Below, in pieces: positions 10,149 to 19,997 of a stretch of DNA of 64,000 nucleotides. The position numbers and the translations under genes are program-made. How positions within the stretch are numbered: the first letter of the stretch is position 1; every line of letters begins with the position of its first letter. The DNA is taken from assembly GCF_014696615.1 (NCBI RefSeq), contig NZ_JACJQJ010000012.1, positions 100,257-164,256 on the forward strand. The letters are read 5' to 3'. The DNA is from Nostoc linckia FACHB-104. Its GTDB lineage: Bacteria; Cyanobacteriota; Cyanobacteriia; Cyanobacteriales; Nostocaceae. Below the pieces are notes generated by a model, which had not been told where the DNA came from, did not search any database, and worked only from the letters and a program-made list of their open reading frames with translations.

Positions 10149-10385
10149 TCAAAGGGCCGCTTCATCACGTTGACAATCAACAACAATCTCAAAGGTAGTG
10201 TTTGGTATTACCTGGCGTAAGTGTCGCAAATATCCATCAGCATCAGAACGGCTGCGGAATCGAGCCACAATCACTGGGTCTGTATTGGGAACAATACGAG
10301 TGATTGCCCAAGTATTTAGGCGTTGTCTATAGCCTTTAGCTTGATTTTCTGCTGGAGAAGCTTGATATTCGGTATTTTGTGGCAT
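10149..10385 (-). CDS. Small conserved hypothetical protein
   Basis: A 78-residue protein read from an ATG at 10385, with AAAGGAT upstream on the minus strand. The N-terminal third is polar. The remainder (WAITRIVPNTDPVIVARFRSRSDADGYLRHLRQ and FEIVVDCQ) has a beta-alpha-beta pattern like a small ferredoxin-fold/RRM-like domain; I recognise no named family. Convergent with chlN. A strong hairpin sits just upstream of its start (see 10418-10461). Confidence 0.65.
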   Translation of the reverse strand: MPQNTEYQASPAENQAKGYRQRLNTWAITRIVPNTDPVIVARFRSRSDADGYLRHLRQVIPNTTFEIVVDCQRDEAAL

Positions 10386-10417
10386 GATCTAAATTATCCT
10401 TTAGGAGCTAAGTTAAG

Positions 10418-10461
10418 GGCGTTAGGTAAGTCTCTTGGCGGGGATGGACTAACGCCTTTTT
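10418..10461 (+). terminator. Hairpin with T-tract opposite to the small gene's leader
   Basis: GGCGTTAG (10418-10425) pairs with CTAACGCC (10449-10456) and is followed by TTTTT on the plus strand. This is a good intrinsic terminator for plus-strand transcripts, for instance chlN read-through or antisense to the small gene. It could also be a 5' leader structure for the minus-strand gene. Confidence 0.5.
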
Positions 10462-11002
10462 AATGAGCGATGCACCCTTAGTAATACATTATTTTTGTGT
10501 TGTCAACACCTGGTAATAAGCAGTGCAAGTAGCAAATTTGCTATTTCTAGTATGAAATTTTACTTCTATAATTAGATGCTCTACTAAGCTTGCTGTTTTT
10601 GCCGCAATTAGGAGCTGGTGTACTTAGTTTTAAGATAACTCTATTCAGGGTGTCATGCAAAAAAATTATTTTTTTTCTGTGCAAGTTTTGAGTAAAAAAT
10701 TATTTTCCAAGCACAACGATTAACTGAACTAGGTTTGTTAAGATTTAGCGCTAACTAAATCGATTTGTTGCTTGGCTTGCAATCTGGAGAACTTTGACAT
10801 CGATTTCAGGGTTGACAATTCAGTACATAACAATTGAATATATACTGGGCACGTTGTGCAATTTTTATCTGTGGGGTATGACCCCTTAAGCTACTCACAA
10901 TTAAAAAGTATTCCCGTCAAGAAATTCAAAGATGATGCGTTAGCAGAGTGTAATACACACTACAAAATATAGGATTAAATTTAAACCTGATAACTTATAA
11001 AA
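10462..11002. other. Intergenic region upstream of the ATP-grasp gene
   Basis: About 540 bp, AT-rich, with no coding signal, repeat cluster or recognisable regulatory motif. It presumably contains the promoter for the gene at 11003. Confidence 0.4.
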
Positions 11003-11992
11003 ATGAAGACACCATTTGTTGTCACAATAATTCAAAAAGTTGTTGAGCAAATTGGAGCAGTATTAGTATTAGACCCAGAATGTAAATATGTCGGTCACAT
11101 TACTTTTAAAAATGGGAAGAAAACTGTTTTTCGCTCTACTCATTTCAGTATTAATGGTTTTGGAGCCGCAGAGCTAGCAAAGGATAAAGGCTCATCTAGT
11201 TTTTTTCTGAATCATTTTGGCTATAAAGTTCCTGAAGGTAAAACTTTTTTTGATGAGAAACTATGCAAACAAATTGAGACTTTAAGAAACATAGATGATG
11301 GTTTTAAATATGCTAATTATTTAGGATTGCCTGTAATAGTTAAACCTCTGAATCTTAGCCAAGGTAGATTAGTAACTAAGGTTTATAATAAGAGAGAATA
11401 CTATCAAGTAGCAAAAAAAATATTACAAATCACTCCAGGCTTCATCGTTGAGCGCTTCCACATAGGAAATGACTATAGAATTGTAGTCTTAGATCAAGAA
11501 GTGATGATTGCCTATCAGAGAATTCCTTTATTTATTGTGGGAAATGGAGAATCTACTGTTTTAGAGCTTTTGCATCAAAAGCAAGCAATTCTCAATCAAA
11601 ATTGTAGAAAGGTTATTGATTTTGAAGATTTTAGAATTGCTCAAAAATTAAAAAGGCAAAAATTAACCTTTGATACTGTACTTCCTCCAGGCAATATTGT
11701 TTATCTTTTAGATAATGCAAATTTATCAAGTGGCGGAGATGCTGTAGATGTAAGCGACAGTATTCATCCTGATTTTAAAAAATTGACAATTAATATCGCT
11801 AAAGATATGGGTTTAAGGTTAGCAGGAGTGGATATTATTGCTAGCGATATCACAATGCCAATGGTGGACTATACCATTATCGAAGTTAACGGCTCTCCGG
11901 GATTGCTCAATTATGCTTCGTTGGGTGAATTGCAAACTCAGAGAGTTGAAAATCTATATCTCAAAGTTATGCTCACAATTGAGAATGAGTGA
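11003..11992 (+). CDS. Stand-alone ATP-grasp ligase, cyanophycin-synthetase-like
   Basis: A 329-residue protein. The middle and C-terminal parts match the ATP-grasp fold: LGLPVIVKPLNLSQGRLVT (ATP-binding lysine and loop), GFIVERFHIGNDYRIVVLD, then LAGVDIIASD and YTIIEVNGSPGLLNYAS with the Mg-binding E and N of EVNGSPG. This pattern resembles the ATP-grasp domain of cyanophycin synthetase and bifunctional GshAB. The Mur-ligase half of cyanophycin synthetase is absent, so it is not CphA. It probably makes an amide bond between an amino acid or peptide and an acceptor; substrate unknown. The first ~100 residues could be an acceptor-binding domain. No neighbour suggests the pathway. GGGGATT repeats follow directly. 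Confidence 0.75.
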   Translation: MKTPFVVTIIQKVVEQIGAVLVLDPECKYVGHITFKNGKKTVFRSTHFSINGFGAAELAKDKGSSSFFLNHFGYKVPEGKTFFDEKLCKQIETLRNIDDGFKYANYLGLPVIVKPLNLSQGRLVTKVYNKREYYQVAKKILQITPGFIVERFHIGNDYRIVVLDQEVMIAYQRIPLFIVGNGESTVLELLHQKQAILNQNCRKVIDFEDFRIAQKLKRQKLTFDTVLPPGNIVYLLDNANLSSGGDAVDVSDSIHPDFKKLTINIAKDMGLRLAGVDIIASDITMPMVDYTIIEVNGSPGLLNYASLGELQTQRVENLYLKVMLTIENE

Positions 11993-11997
11993 AAGGG

Positions 11998-13016
11998 ATT
12001 GGGGATTAGGGATTGGGGATTGGGGATTGGGGACTGGGGACTGGGGATTGGGGATTGGGTTGAAAAGCACAAAGTTATTGCAGTAGAAAATGCAAATTAA
12101 AAATATAAATTAGGTGCGTTTATATTTGCGGAATAAACTGAAAGCGATCGCACTTGCAAACAAAGAATCCCCTCAAGTCCTGAAAATACAGGTTGTTTGA
12201 GGGGTTCAAATGTTGCAGCAAAAAGTGAATTACTCTTCAGTAAACAGGGTTTAGGTTAAAATTTCAATAATTTTAGGTTAAGTTTCCGTAAAGAATCTGT
12301 CAAAGATTCGTGAAGCCCACAATAAAAATCAGCCATTCCACAGGCGAAATATATGGCAGTAGGCGGATTCAGAAGAATCTTTGAGTCAGTAAGAATATCG
12401 AGAAAATGATTCTCACATGAAAATTTATTGGTGACTAGAGGGTTTTCTCCCCTCATGGCTGTTGGGGGTTGGGGACTGGGGATTGGGGATTGGGGATTGG
12501 GGATGAGGGGGACAAGGGGAAAAATTCTTATTACCCATTACCCATTACCCATTACCAAATGACAAATGACAAACAAGAGATAATTCGCGATCGCATCCTC
12601 TTCCTAAAATGCGAGCGCGAATCTAACCAATCATTACTGCCAAATTTATCTCTACACCCTTATCTAAGTTTCTGCCTTTAGCCTCTTTAAGACAGATATT
12701 AGAGATGCACTTGATTATCAGGATGTGTCTAAATGGATTATCTAATATATCAAAAGATAAATAGTTAGCAAAAAATACAAAATCACTATTTTTATACTTG
12801 TTAATTTTTCTAAAGGAAATTGGGAACATCAGTTAGTTACTAACATTCTTTGTGATTACGCATAATTTGGAAAATTTTTTAACACACAGGAACGCGGAGT
12901 CAGCCTTGGGTAAAGTATAGAAGTTCTATTTCTATGTGTGACAAACTTGTAAAACTGTGAGTAGATTAATTTTGAATTTTGAATTTTGAATTTTGAATTT
13001 TGAATTTTGAATTACC
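11998..13016. repeat. Repeat-rich intergenic region: GGGGATT, ATTACCC and TTTTGAA heptamers
   Basis: Three separate tandem runs: GGGGATTGGGGACT units at 11999-12058; GGGGATT at 12467-12504 followed by TTACCCA and CAAATGA units (12530-12570); and six to seven copies of TTTTGAA at 12972-13013. Between them is a hairpin at 12169-12204. Short open frames here (for example 12256-12456 minus) look like chance or gene remnants and I do not call them. Confidence 0.7.
12169..12204. terminator. Hairpin downstream of the ATP-grasp gene
   Basis: CCCCTCAA (12169-12176) pairs with TTGAGGGG (12197-12204), with CCTG/CAGG pairing inside. No T-tract follows on the plus strand, so it may be a weak terminator or another structured element. 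Confidence 0.35.
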
Positions 13017-13143
13017 CATAGGGGTTGAGTGCTATGTATAGTAAAAAATTGTGAATTTTTAATTTTAAATTCCTGTCAGGCAAGGGTGATATTTTTTGTG
13101 TTATAAAACTCACAGCAATTTATCTTAGAGCAAAAAATACTCT

Positions 13144-15678
13144 ATGGAAACAGAACAACTGGAGCGTTTTAAAGAGTATGGCGAATTCATCCTCCAGAAA
13201 TTAGACTCTGTACCTGAATATCCCTCCAAGCAAGAAGATTGGGTACCAGCTAGTCTTGATGAGAGTCTGTTTCGCTTGCGGGAAGCTGCTCAAAAAACTG
13301 TAGAACTGGCTACCTCTCCTGTCAAAATTGGGGTGATGGGTGAATTTAGCAGTGGGAAAAGTTTGCTTCTAGGTAGTTTAATTGGCTACGCTGACGCTTT
13401 ACCTGTGAGTGAAAATCCAACGACGGGAAACGTTACAGCTATACATATCATCCCTCAGGAAGGCTTTGCGACTACCCAGCTAGGCAATTTTACTGTAGAG
13501 TACCTGGATGATGAAGGTGTGCATGATTGTCTGCGGTTTATGTTGGGGGAAGCCAACCGTCGCACCATTGCTGCTGGACTTCCACCTGCGCTGTTGTCGA
13601 AGTTGAAGGAACCAAAAGATATTCTCAGTTGGTGTGAGGAAACCTGGAAGAGTAGCAATAATTTAGAGTTACGTTATCTGCTGCGTGAGTTAGTTACGTT
13701 TATCCGTGCTTATCTATCTTACGGTGAGGCGATGTGTGGTGGATGCTACCAAATTAATGGTACCACTGCCCGTGAGGGGTTGCAGTTACTCGAGCAGCCA
13801 ATGGCGATTCAAACCCTTAGCTTTGATGATTTACCACCTGCTCATATTAAATTACCAAGTCCACCGCAAAGATTAGCCTCAAAGTTATTACAGAATAGTT
13901 TCCCGTTGATTCGTCGTGTAGATATTGAGGTGAAAATATCGCGGGAAATTTGGGACGTTACGGGTGCTTCAGAATTTATTTTGCTGGACTTTCCAGGGTT
14001 GGGTGCGTCTAATTCGGGAACGCGAGACACATTTTTATCCCTGCGAGAATTAGCTGAGGTGCAGACAATTCTCGTATTGCTAAATGGGAAATCTCCCGGA
14101 AGCGATCGCGCCAATAAAATCTTTACCATGATGCAGCAGCAGCGACCAGGACAAGACCTCAAGGATCTGATTCTGGTGGGTGTGGGACGTTTTGATCAAC
14201 TTCCCTTGGAAAGCGAAGGTGGGGAAAGGGAACTCGATCAGCTAATTAACGATAGCGCCGATCATCATCCTCTACAGGAAAGCAGCGTTTTTCAGAAACT
14301 TAAAGTTTTACAAACAACTATTGACGCAGCCAGCGCTTTTACTACTCAAAAAGACCGCATCGTTTTACTATCACCACTTTTAGGACTAGCAGATTTAGCC
14401 AAACGTTCCACTTCAGTCAAAGCAGGTTCGCCAGAGTTTTTAGCTAACCTCGATTATCCCGATTATCTAGACCGTTCTAAAAGGTTACAAGAAAAATGGG
14501 GAAGGTTAAGCGATCGCTTATTAACAACTGATGCGCGTAATTATCTTGGCAGACAACTGGGTTACTTTGCTCAAGATGGGGGTATTAGTAAGCTGCGAGA
14601 ATTAATTCAAAAGCACGTTGCTACCCACGGACTGAAGCAGTTGTATGAAGATACAAAACGCGCTGCGGAAGTTGTGCGTCAGCAACAAGATAATCTCAAA
14701 AATATTCTCCACGAAATTCACGAACAAGGAATACCCACAGGAGACAGTCCCGCTTTTTTGGAATTACGGGAAGCAATTGAAAATTTAGATAAAAGCTATA
14801 GAAACTTCCAAAAAGATTTAGGAAAAGAACCACTCAAAGATAGACGCAGTGTTGCTGTTAGCGATGTGGTGAAAGATGAATTAACTTTTAGAATCCTCAG
14901 TTGGAGTCAATGGACTTTACTGTTCAACAAAGTTAATAATGGTACAATCGCCCTCACCGAATCTAAAGGTGCAGCTGGGAAGTTATTTGAGCGCGGTAAC
15001 CGAGTTAATATTACAATTCCCACCAAAAGCGACGATTTTTATCCCATCTTTGCCAAGACGATTCAAGAAGTAGAAGAATTTGCGCGGGATCGCATTAGTC
15101 AAGCGATTGGAGATTTGCTAACTAAATTATCAAATTACGTTGCTAAAGAGCGCGAATTTCTGCAAACAAATATCAACCCAGAGATGGAATCAGATATTGA
15201 ATCAAAATTTGGTATCGAAGAAGCGGAACTTTTTTATAAACTACTGTTAGGCTGTGACCCTAATCAATGGCAAGAAGCAATCATTTCTGAGATTCATAAT
15301 CAAGAAAAATCGATTGCACCGGAAATAATATTTCCTTTAGCGCGTCAAGATGAAAAACACAATATAGGGCAAATATTTGATTGGGCCCCAGAACGTAATG
15401 GTGCGCCTAAAGCAAACAATCATCAACTTTTTGTCTTACGTCTCAGAGATGAAATTACTGCTAGTGCTAGTCTGCATCTTGTGCAATATGTGAGTGAAGT
15501 TAATCAAAAAGTGAACGCTGAATTACAAGGAATTTTGGATCAAATAATTCCCAGTTTGCAAAATATTTCTAAAAAAGAGAATTTACTTAGACATATTGCG
15601 GCTGGCGACACCCCATCACAATCATCTATTCCGACTTGGTTGCAAATTCTCGCTGATATCTCAGCCAAAAATTGGTAA
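13144..15678 (+). CDS. Dynamin-like GTPase (SrfC-like), first gene of a three-gene set
   Basis: An 844-residue large GTPase. The G1/P-loop is GEFSSGKS (66-73), the G2 threonines lie in NPTTGNVT (91-98), and G3 is DFPGLG (282-287) after the typical long insertion. The G4 position reads VGRFD (347-351) rather than N/TKxD, so nucleotide specificity may be altered. The C-terminal half is helical and coiled-coil-like, as in bacterial dynamin-like proteins that remodel membranes or act as mechanoenzymes. An Hsp70/SrfB-like ATPase follows 181 bp downstream. Dynamin-type plus SrfB-type genes together recall the enterobacterial srfABC locus, whose function is not settled. Relation to SrfC is inferred from context and size. 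Confidence 0.75.
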   Translation: METEQLERFKEYGEFILQKLDSVPEYPSKQEDWVPASLDESLFRLREAAQKTVELATSPVKIGVMGEFSSGKSLLLGSLIGYADALPVSENPTTGNVTAIHIIPQEGFATTQLGNFTVEYLDDEGVHDCLRFMLGEANRRTIAAGLPPALLSKLKEPKDILSWCEETWKSSNNLELRYLLRELVTFIRAYLSYGEAMCGGCYQINGTTAREGLQLLEQPMAIQTLSFDDLPPAHIKLPSPPQRLASKLLQNSFPLIRRVDIEVKISREIWDVTGASEFILLDFPGLGASNSGTRDTFLSLRELAEVQTILVLLNGKSPGSDRANKIFTMMQQQRPGQDLKDLILVGVGRFDQLPLESEGGERELDQLINDSADHHPLQESSVFQKLKVLQTTIDAASAFTTQKDRIVLLSPLLGLADLAKRSTSVKAGSPEFLANLDYPDYLDRSKRLQEKWGRLSDRLLTTDARNYLGRQLGYFAQDGGISKLRELIQKHVATHGLKQLYEDTKRAAEVVRQQQDNLKNILHEIHEQGIPTGDSPAFLELREAIENLDKSYRNFQKDLGKEPLKDRRSVAVSDVVKDELTFRILSWSQWTLLFNKVNNGTIALTESKGAAGKLFERGNRVNITIPTKSDDFYPIFAKTIQEVEEFARDRISQAIGDLLTKLSNYVAKEREFLQTNINPEMESDIESKFGIEEAELFYKLLLGCDPNQWQEAIISEIHNQEKSIAPEIIFPLARQDEKHNIGQIFDWAPERNGAPKANNHQLFVLRLRDEITASASLHLVQYVSEVNQKVNAELQGILDQIIPSLQNISKKENLLRHIAAGDTPSQSSIPTWLQILADISAKNW

Positions 15679-15747
15679 ATATTCTTCTTAATTCTCTTTC
15701 TTCCTATTCTTTCCCTTCGTGTGCTTCGTGTCTTCTCTGCGAGACGC

Positions 15748-15799
15748 TTCGCGAATGCGGTTCGTTTATTTGGATTTTTAAACGAACCACATTCGCGAA
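15748..15799. repeat. Near-perfect 20-bp inverted repeat between GTPase and ATPase genes
   Basis: The left arm 15748-15767 (TTCGCGAATGCGGTTCGTTT) and right arm 15780-15799 are complementary except for one base, with a 12-bp loop. It can form a very stable hairpin in the mRNA, perhaps a terminator, processing site or interspersed palindrome. Confidence 0.75.
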
Positions 15800-15859
15800 G
15801 GACGCAAAGTAGAAACTCTGCGAACCTCTGCGTTTCAAATTATCCCTTCAACAAATCCT

Positions 15860-18820
15860 ATGAACTCCTCCCAACTAAATAGCGAACAACAAAAAAGATT
15901 TCCCGGATGGTTAGCTGTCGATTTTGGCACATCCAACTCTACCGTTACCCTATTCGATCCCATCGAAGTACCCATCGCCGAAGTATTACCCAGAGAACAA
16001 GAAATGCGACTGCGCGATCGCATGGCGCAATGGCTGAATTCTCCGGCGGGAATTGCTTTACCCGATGTCAGTGCTAGCGATTGGGATAAATTTATTGCTG
16101 ATATTAGTAAGAATCTGGAAATCGAACCTAGCCGCTTAAGTGAAGTGTTTGAAAGTGATAATAGAGAACGATTTTTAGAAGCAATTCGCCAAATTGAACT
16201 ATGTTTAGGTACAAGCGATCGCTTTCGCCGTGCTGTTAGTAAAAAGCTTTATCAGATATATCATGAAGTCTTTCGCGTTCCTACCCTAGAATCGCAAAAT
16301 CTTATCCCTGTTGTCTTAGATATTGATCGTCGCAGTACCGAAATTAAAAGTGAGTTAGAAATCTCGCGATTATCGTCCTTACAACTAAAAATGGGGAGGG
16401 AAGCTAGCGACAACAGAAAAAAAGCGATCGCCCAAGGAACCAGCAGTGTTTTAAAAGAAATTATCAGCAGATTTCATCACTCGCCCAAACGCTATTTTGG
16501 ACAGGATCGTTCTTTCCCAGTAATTTTAGATGAAAATGAAGAAACCATCAATGTTAACCAATTAATTCAAGCCGCATGGGGACATTTAATTGAGTTAACC
16601 GAAGACTACCGCCAACGCGCTAGACGCAGATTTTCTGAAGGGGGATTTCTCTCTGCAGTTGTTACCTATCCTACTGTTGCACCTCCTGTTGTGCGTAAGG
16701 AAGTTAAGGAATTAGTTGAACAATTAGGATTAGATGATGTTCAAACTGCTTATGATGAAGCCGTTTCTGTAGCTATATTTTTTCTGTGGCGAGAATTTGG
16801 TGGGAATCTCAATATTGGGATTGAATCTTTCAAAACTCGTTGTCGCCAAGAAGGAAATAAATGGTCACAAAATGTTCTAGTTTTAGATATTGGTGGTGGA
16901 ACTACAGATTTAGCTTTAATTGAACTCACATTAGAAGATAAAACGCCTTTCTTTGCCGATAATGAAGACCGAGGCTTAGGGGGACGCTACTATAAACTTA
17001 CACCTAAACTATTAGGTTCATCTGGACATTTACAGCTAGGTGGCGAGTTAATCACCCTGCGAATCTTCAGACTTTTAAAAGTTGCGATCGCAGATTTTCT
17101 ATTAACAGCAGTTTCCACTGGAAATTTAACCAGTGACAAGCTAGAAGATTTAATTAATTCCGAATTAAACGAACGGTTTATTGAAAACGGGCAATTCAAA
17201 AGCGGTAGCATTTTAAAATGCTTGGATAAAGAAAATCCCGAAGGTGACGCAGCTTATAAAGATGCTTTAGATACTGCGGAAAAAGTCTTACCTACCCGTT
17301 GGCAACAAGCACCCCAACGTCTGCAAACATTTTATACCCTCTGGGATCATGCCGAAACTGCCAAAATCAAACTCGGACAAAAGACCCCAGAAGACGGTTC
17401 AATTTTAACTTTCAGCCTTTCTGAACAAGAAATTTATGAATTACTAGTTCAAAGTGCTATTAAATACCAAGCAAAAGATACTAGTAGTATCTGCGTTACC
17501 ATCGATAGTCAGCAATTTGATCGCGCCGCATCATCAGCCATCAAAGAAGCGATCGGTATAGCTAAAGGATTGATGGATAGTCGCTTACGTCCAGAGGATA
17601 GCAAGGTAGACTCATGGAATTCCCACAAAGTCGATTGGTTGATTTTATCGGGTAAAACTTGCAACCTCGACTTGGTACAGCGCCACATCTATCAAGAATT
17701 TAGTAAATCTCCCTATTTTGTTTGGAACCCGGAACGCATTACCTTTGTTCTGGAATTTACCAAATTAGCCACCTCTGCTGGTGCTTGCTATGCCGAGAAA
17801 TTACGGAGATTACGTTTTGATCCCGAAGAGTCAAAAGGATTACTTCGTAAAGGTGCAAATCAACTAGAAATTGATGTCAAAAACCTGTTTTATTATTTAC
17901 CTTGCAACTTCAAACGCAAAACCCAAAGTAACGAACTGCTGACAATCTTTAAAGCGGGACAAGAACTTTATCAACTAGGCGCTGATGAAAGTGTCGCTAA
18001 AGTTCGGACTGAGTGGCAAGGTATACAGTTAACAAATATTATTTACCGCCAAGATTATGAAGATGGGGATTTGCGGCTGTGGGGTAGCTTTGATGGCAAA
18101 ACTTTGATGGAAAAACTGGGATTATCAGAACCAGACTTCCTGAAGAAAATTAAAGTCCAGTTTGAAATTGACCAAACCCTACAATTTAGTGTCTTACTTT
18201 GTCAAGGAAATCCACATTATTTAATTGATGTTGCTGGTATTGATGTTAATTCTGTAATCTCCGCTGCCTCAGGAACTTCAGCCCTATTTACTGATGGTAA
18301 ATTAAAGTGGAATATTGCCGTAGAAAGACCTAACAAAGACTTAAATGATGGTGATATTGCCATCAATGTAATTGAGTCAGCAACAGTAGATCAACCAGAT
18401 GCTTATCATCTTGTATTTGAAGCCGATAAAGATGTGAGTAAATCTCTACAAGAATTCCATTATTTGCGTGATGGTTCACCAGAACCAGGAACTGGATTAA
18501 TCAGTAATCCTCTACCTCCCTTCCCTAAAAATGGACAACACACCTTCTATGTTGTGCAAACTGATGCACAAACTAATACTAAAAAATGGATACGTATTGG
18601 CGCATTAAGTAAACCCGATTTCGCTACAGATTACCCTTGCCAATATCGTGTAAGTATTGACAATTATGGGATTTTACGAATGCACGCAGGTGAAGTACCT
18701 TACTGGACATCAAGGGATCAAAAATGTCTCAAACAAGAAGGATGTGTTTACCGTGCTGAACTAGAATTGCAACCCAATGAAGTTGATAAAGAACGCGATC
18801 CATTTTGCGGAATTCATTAG
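15860..18820 (+). CDS. Hsp70/actin-fold ATPase, SrfB-like
   Basis: A 986-residue protein with the actin/Hsp70 nucleotide-binding signatures. Phosphate-1 is AVDFGTSNSTVTLFDP (residues 19-34), phosphate-2 is LDIGGGTTDLALIEL (about 342-356), and an adenosine-type motif LILSGKTCNLDLVQRHI occurs near 594-610. A very large insert between phosphate-1 and phosphate-2 and a ~370-residue C-terminal extension with beta-rich segments distinguish it from DnaK. Size and motifs fit the SrfB virulence-factor family (Pfam PF07520), known from Salmonella srfABC and scattered in other bacteria. It probably works with the dynamin-like GTPase upstream and the helical protein 82 bp downstream. The client or process is unknown. 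Confidence 0.7.
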   Translation: MNSSQLNSEQQKRFPGWLAVDFGTSNSTVTLFDPIEVPIAEVLPREQEMRLRDRMAQWLNSPAGIALPDVSASDWDKFIADISKNLEIEPSRLSEVFESDNRERFLEAIRQIELCLGTSDRFRRAVSKKLYQIYHEVFRVPTLESQNLIPVVLDIDRRSTEIKSELEISRLSSLQLKMGREASDNRKKAIAQGTSSVLKEIISRFHHSPKRYFGQDRSFPVILDENEETINVNQLIQAAWGHLIELTEDYRQRARRRFSEGGFLSAVVTYPTVAPPVVRKEVKELVEQLGLDDVQTAYDEAVSVAIFFLWREFGGNLNIGIESFKTRCRQEGNKWSQNVLVLDIGGGTTDLALIELTLEDKTPFFADNEDRGLGGRYYKLTPKLLGSSGHLQLGGELITLRIFRLLKVAIADFLLTAVSTGNLTSDKLEDLINSELNERFIENGQFKSGSILKCLDKENPEGDAAYKDALDTAEKVLPTRWQQAPQRLQTFYTLWDHAETAKIKLGQKTPEDGSILTFSLSEQEIYELLVQSAIKYQAKDTSSICVTIDSQQFDRAASSAIKEAIGIAKGLMDSRLRPEDSKVDSWNSHKVDWLILSGKTCNLDLVQRHIYQEFSKSPYFVWNPERITFVLEFTKLATSAGACYAEKLRRLRFDPEESKGLLRKGANQLEIDVKNLFYYLPCNFKRKTQSNELLTIFKAGQELYQLGADESVAKVRTEWQGIQLTNIIYRQDYEDGDLRLWGSFDGKTLMEKLGLSEPDFLKKIKVQFEIDQTLQFSVLLCQGNPHYLIDVAGIDVNSVISAASGTSALFTDGKLKWNIAVERPNKDLNDGDIAINVIESATVDQPDAYHLVFEADKDVSKSLQEFHYLRDGSPEPGTGLISNPLPPFPKNGQHTFYVVQTDAQTNTKKWIRIGALSKPDFATDYPCQYRVSIDNYGILRMHAGEVPYWTSRDQKCLKQEGCVYRAELELQPNEVDKERDPFCGIH

Positions 18821-18902
18821 GGTAGTTAACTCACGCAGAGACGCAAAGGTTTTTTATGTCTGAGAGTGAGAGAGAAAACAGGTAAAACTAGAGGCGAAAT
18901 TC

Positions 18903-19997
18903 ATGCAGCACCTACGTCAGCTATTGGCAATAGAAAACTCCCAAATAGCCCAATTATTACGGTTTAGCCTGTACGGAATCGAAGCATCTTTAAAGCAAGC
19001 GCAAAAGGAATTACCTAGCGATCCAGGGGCTAAATTATGTGACGAGGTGCTGCAAGAAATTCATAGTATTTTGCAAACTAAATATCAAAAATCTCCAGAA
19101 TTAAACTCTAATAACGAATTAAAACTAAGTCGTCTAAAAGAGGCTTTTAATACAGATAAAGACATCAAATTATATTTAGGAAATTCATTACTACAAAGCC
19201 AAACAGATTCAGAATTATGGAACGAGATGCAACGCAAACTGCTGCGAGTTCCTGAAGACTTAGCAACTGCTTGGCGACAACGTGCCTTGACTTTGGCTCA
19301 AGAAGTTGGTGCAGTAGAAGATAATGCCAATCTCTACACCCTACCCTTCATCAGAGACGAAATTATTTACCCCGGATTGAGTGGTACTATCCAAGCTCAA
19401 GGTTTATGTTTATCTCACAAATTACTGCCAAATTCGGAAATCATTCCAAATAACGAATCCAGCGATTTAAATTTACTAGCTGGCTATTTGCTGCTTTGTA
19501 TAAAATTTATCGAAATTGACCCTGATTTACACCACGCCTTAAAGAGCGTATTTAGTTTTGATATTATTTCCTTACACTCCAAGCCAGAACAGCAAACTCA
19601 ATATATTGAAGCATTAACAGGGCGTTTTCAGCGTACTCAAAAAGCTGTAGAAAATGCTGATCCAGTCTTAACTCTACGTGCTTGGATTGACATTGATGAA
19701 GCCATACACTCTTTAGTGTTTGTCCCGCCAAGCGATCGCTATTCTTGGTGGGGTAACTTACAACAAGAATCACGCCGGATGCTGAAAAAATTTGTCGATC
19801 AAGCGATTAATGCTGGTAATGAAGTGAGAATACGCCAATTATCAGGGCTTTACGCCGATATCTGCGCTTTAACAAAAGATGACTTGCAACTCGATTGTGG
19901 CGGTAATCCTGGCGAAGTTTTGGCTTGTCTGCGAGTCTACGCGCGAATTAATCAAGAAGAGTTACCAGGGCGTGTAATCTTTCGCGCATCACGGTAG
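18903..19997 (+). CDS. Helical protein of unknown function, third gene of the GTPase/ATPase set
   Basis: A 364-residue, mostly alpha-helical, soluble protein (MQHLRQLLAIENSQIAQLLRF, then many Leu/Gln/Glu-rich helices). No signal peptide, membrane segment or known catalytic motif was seen. It starts 82 bp after the SrfB-like gene on the same strand. A helical adaptor for the ATPase or GTPase would fit, but that is guesswork from context. I cannot align it by eye to SrfA. Confidence 0.7.
   Translation: MQHLRQLLAIENSQIAQLLRFSLYGIEASLKQAQKELPSDPGAKLCDEVLQEIHSILQTKYQKSPELNSNNELKLSRLKEAFNTDKDIKLYLGNSLLQSQTDSELWNEMQRKLLRVPEDLATAWRQRALTLAQEVGAVEDNANLYTLPFIRDEIIYPGLSGTIQAQGLCLSHKLLPNSEIIPNNESSDLNLLAGYLLLCIKFIEIDPDLHHALKSVFSFDIISLHSKPEQQTQYIEALTGRFQRTQKAVENADPVLTLRAWIDIDEAIHSLVFVPPSDRYSWWGNLQQESRRMLKKFVDQAINAGNEVRIRQLSGLYADICALTKDDLQLDCGGNPGEVLACLRVYARINQEELPGRVIFRASR

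Noticed and set aside
12256..12456. 66-codon minus-strand frame in the repeat-rich gap
   Set aside because: No ribosome-binding site, no recognisable homology and flanked by simple repeats; could be a decayed remnant but cannot be supported.
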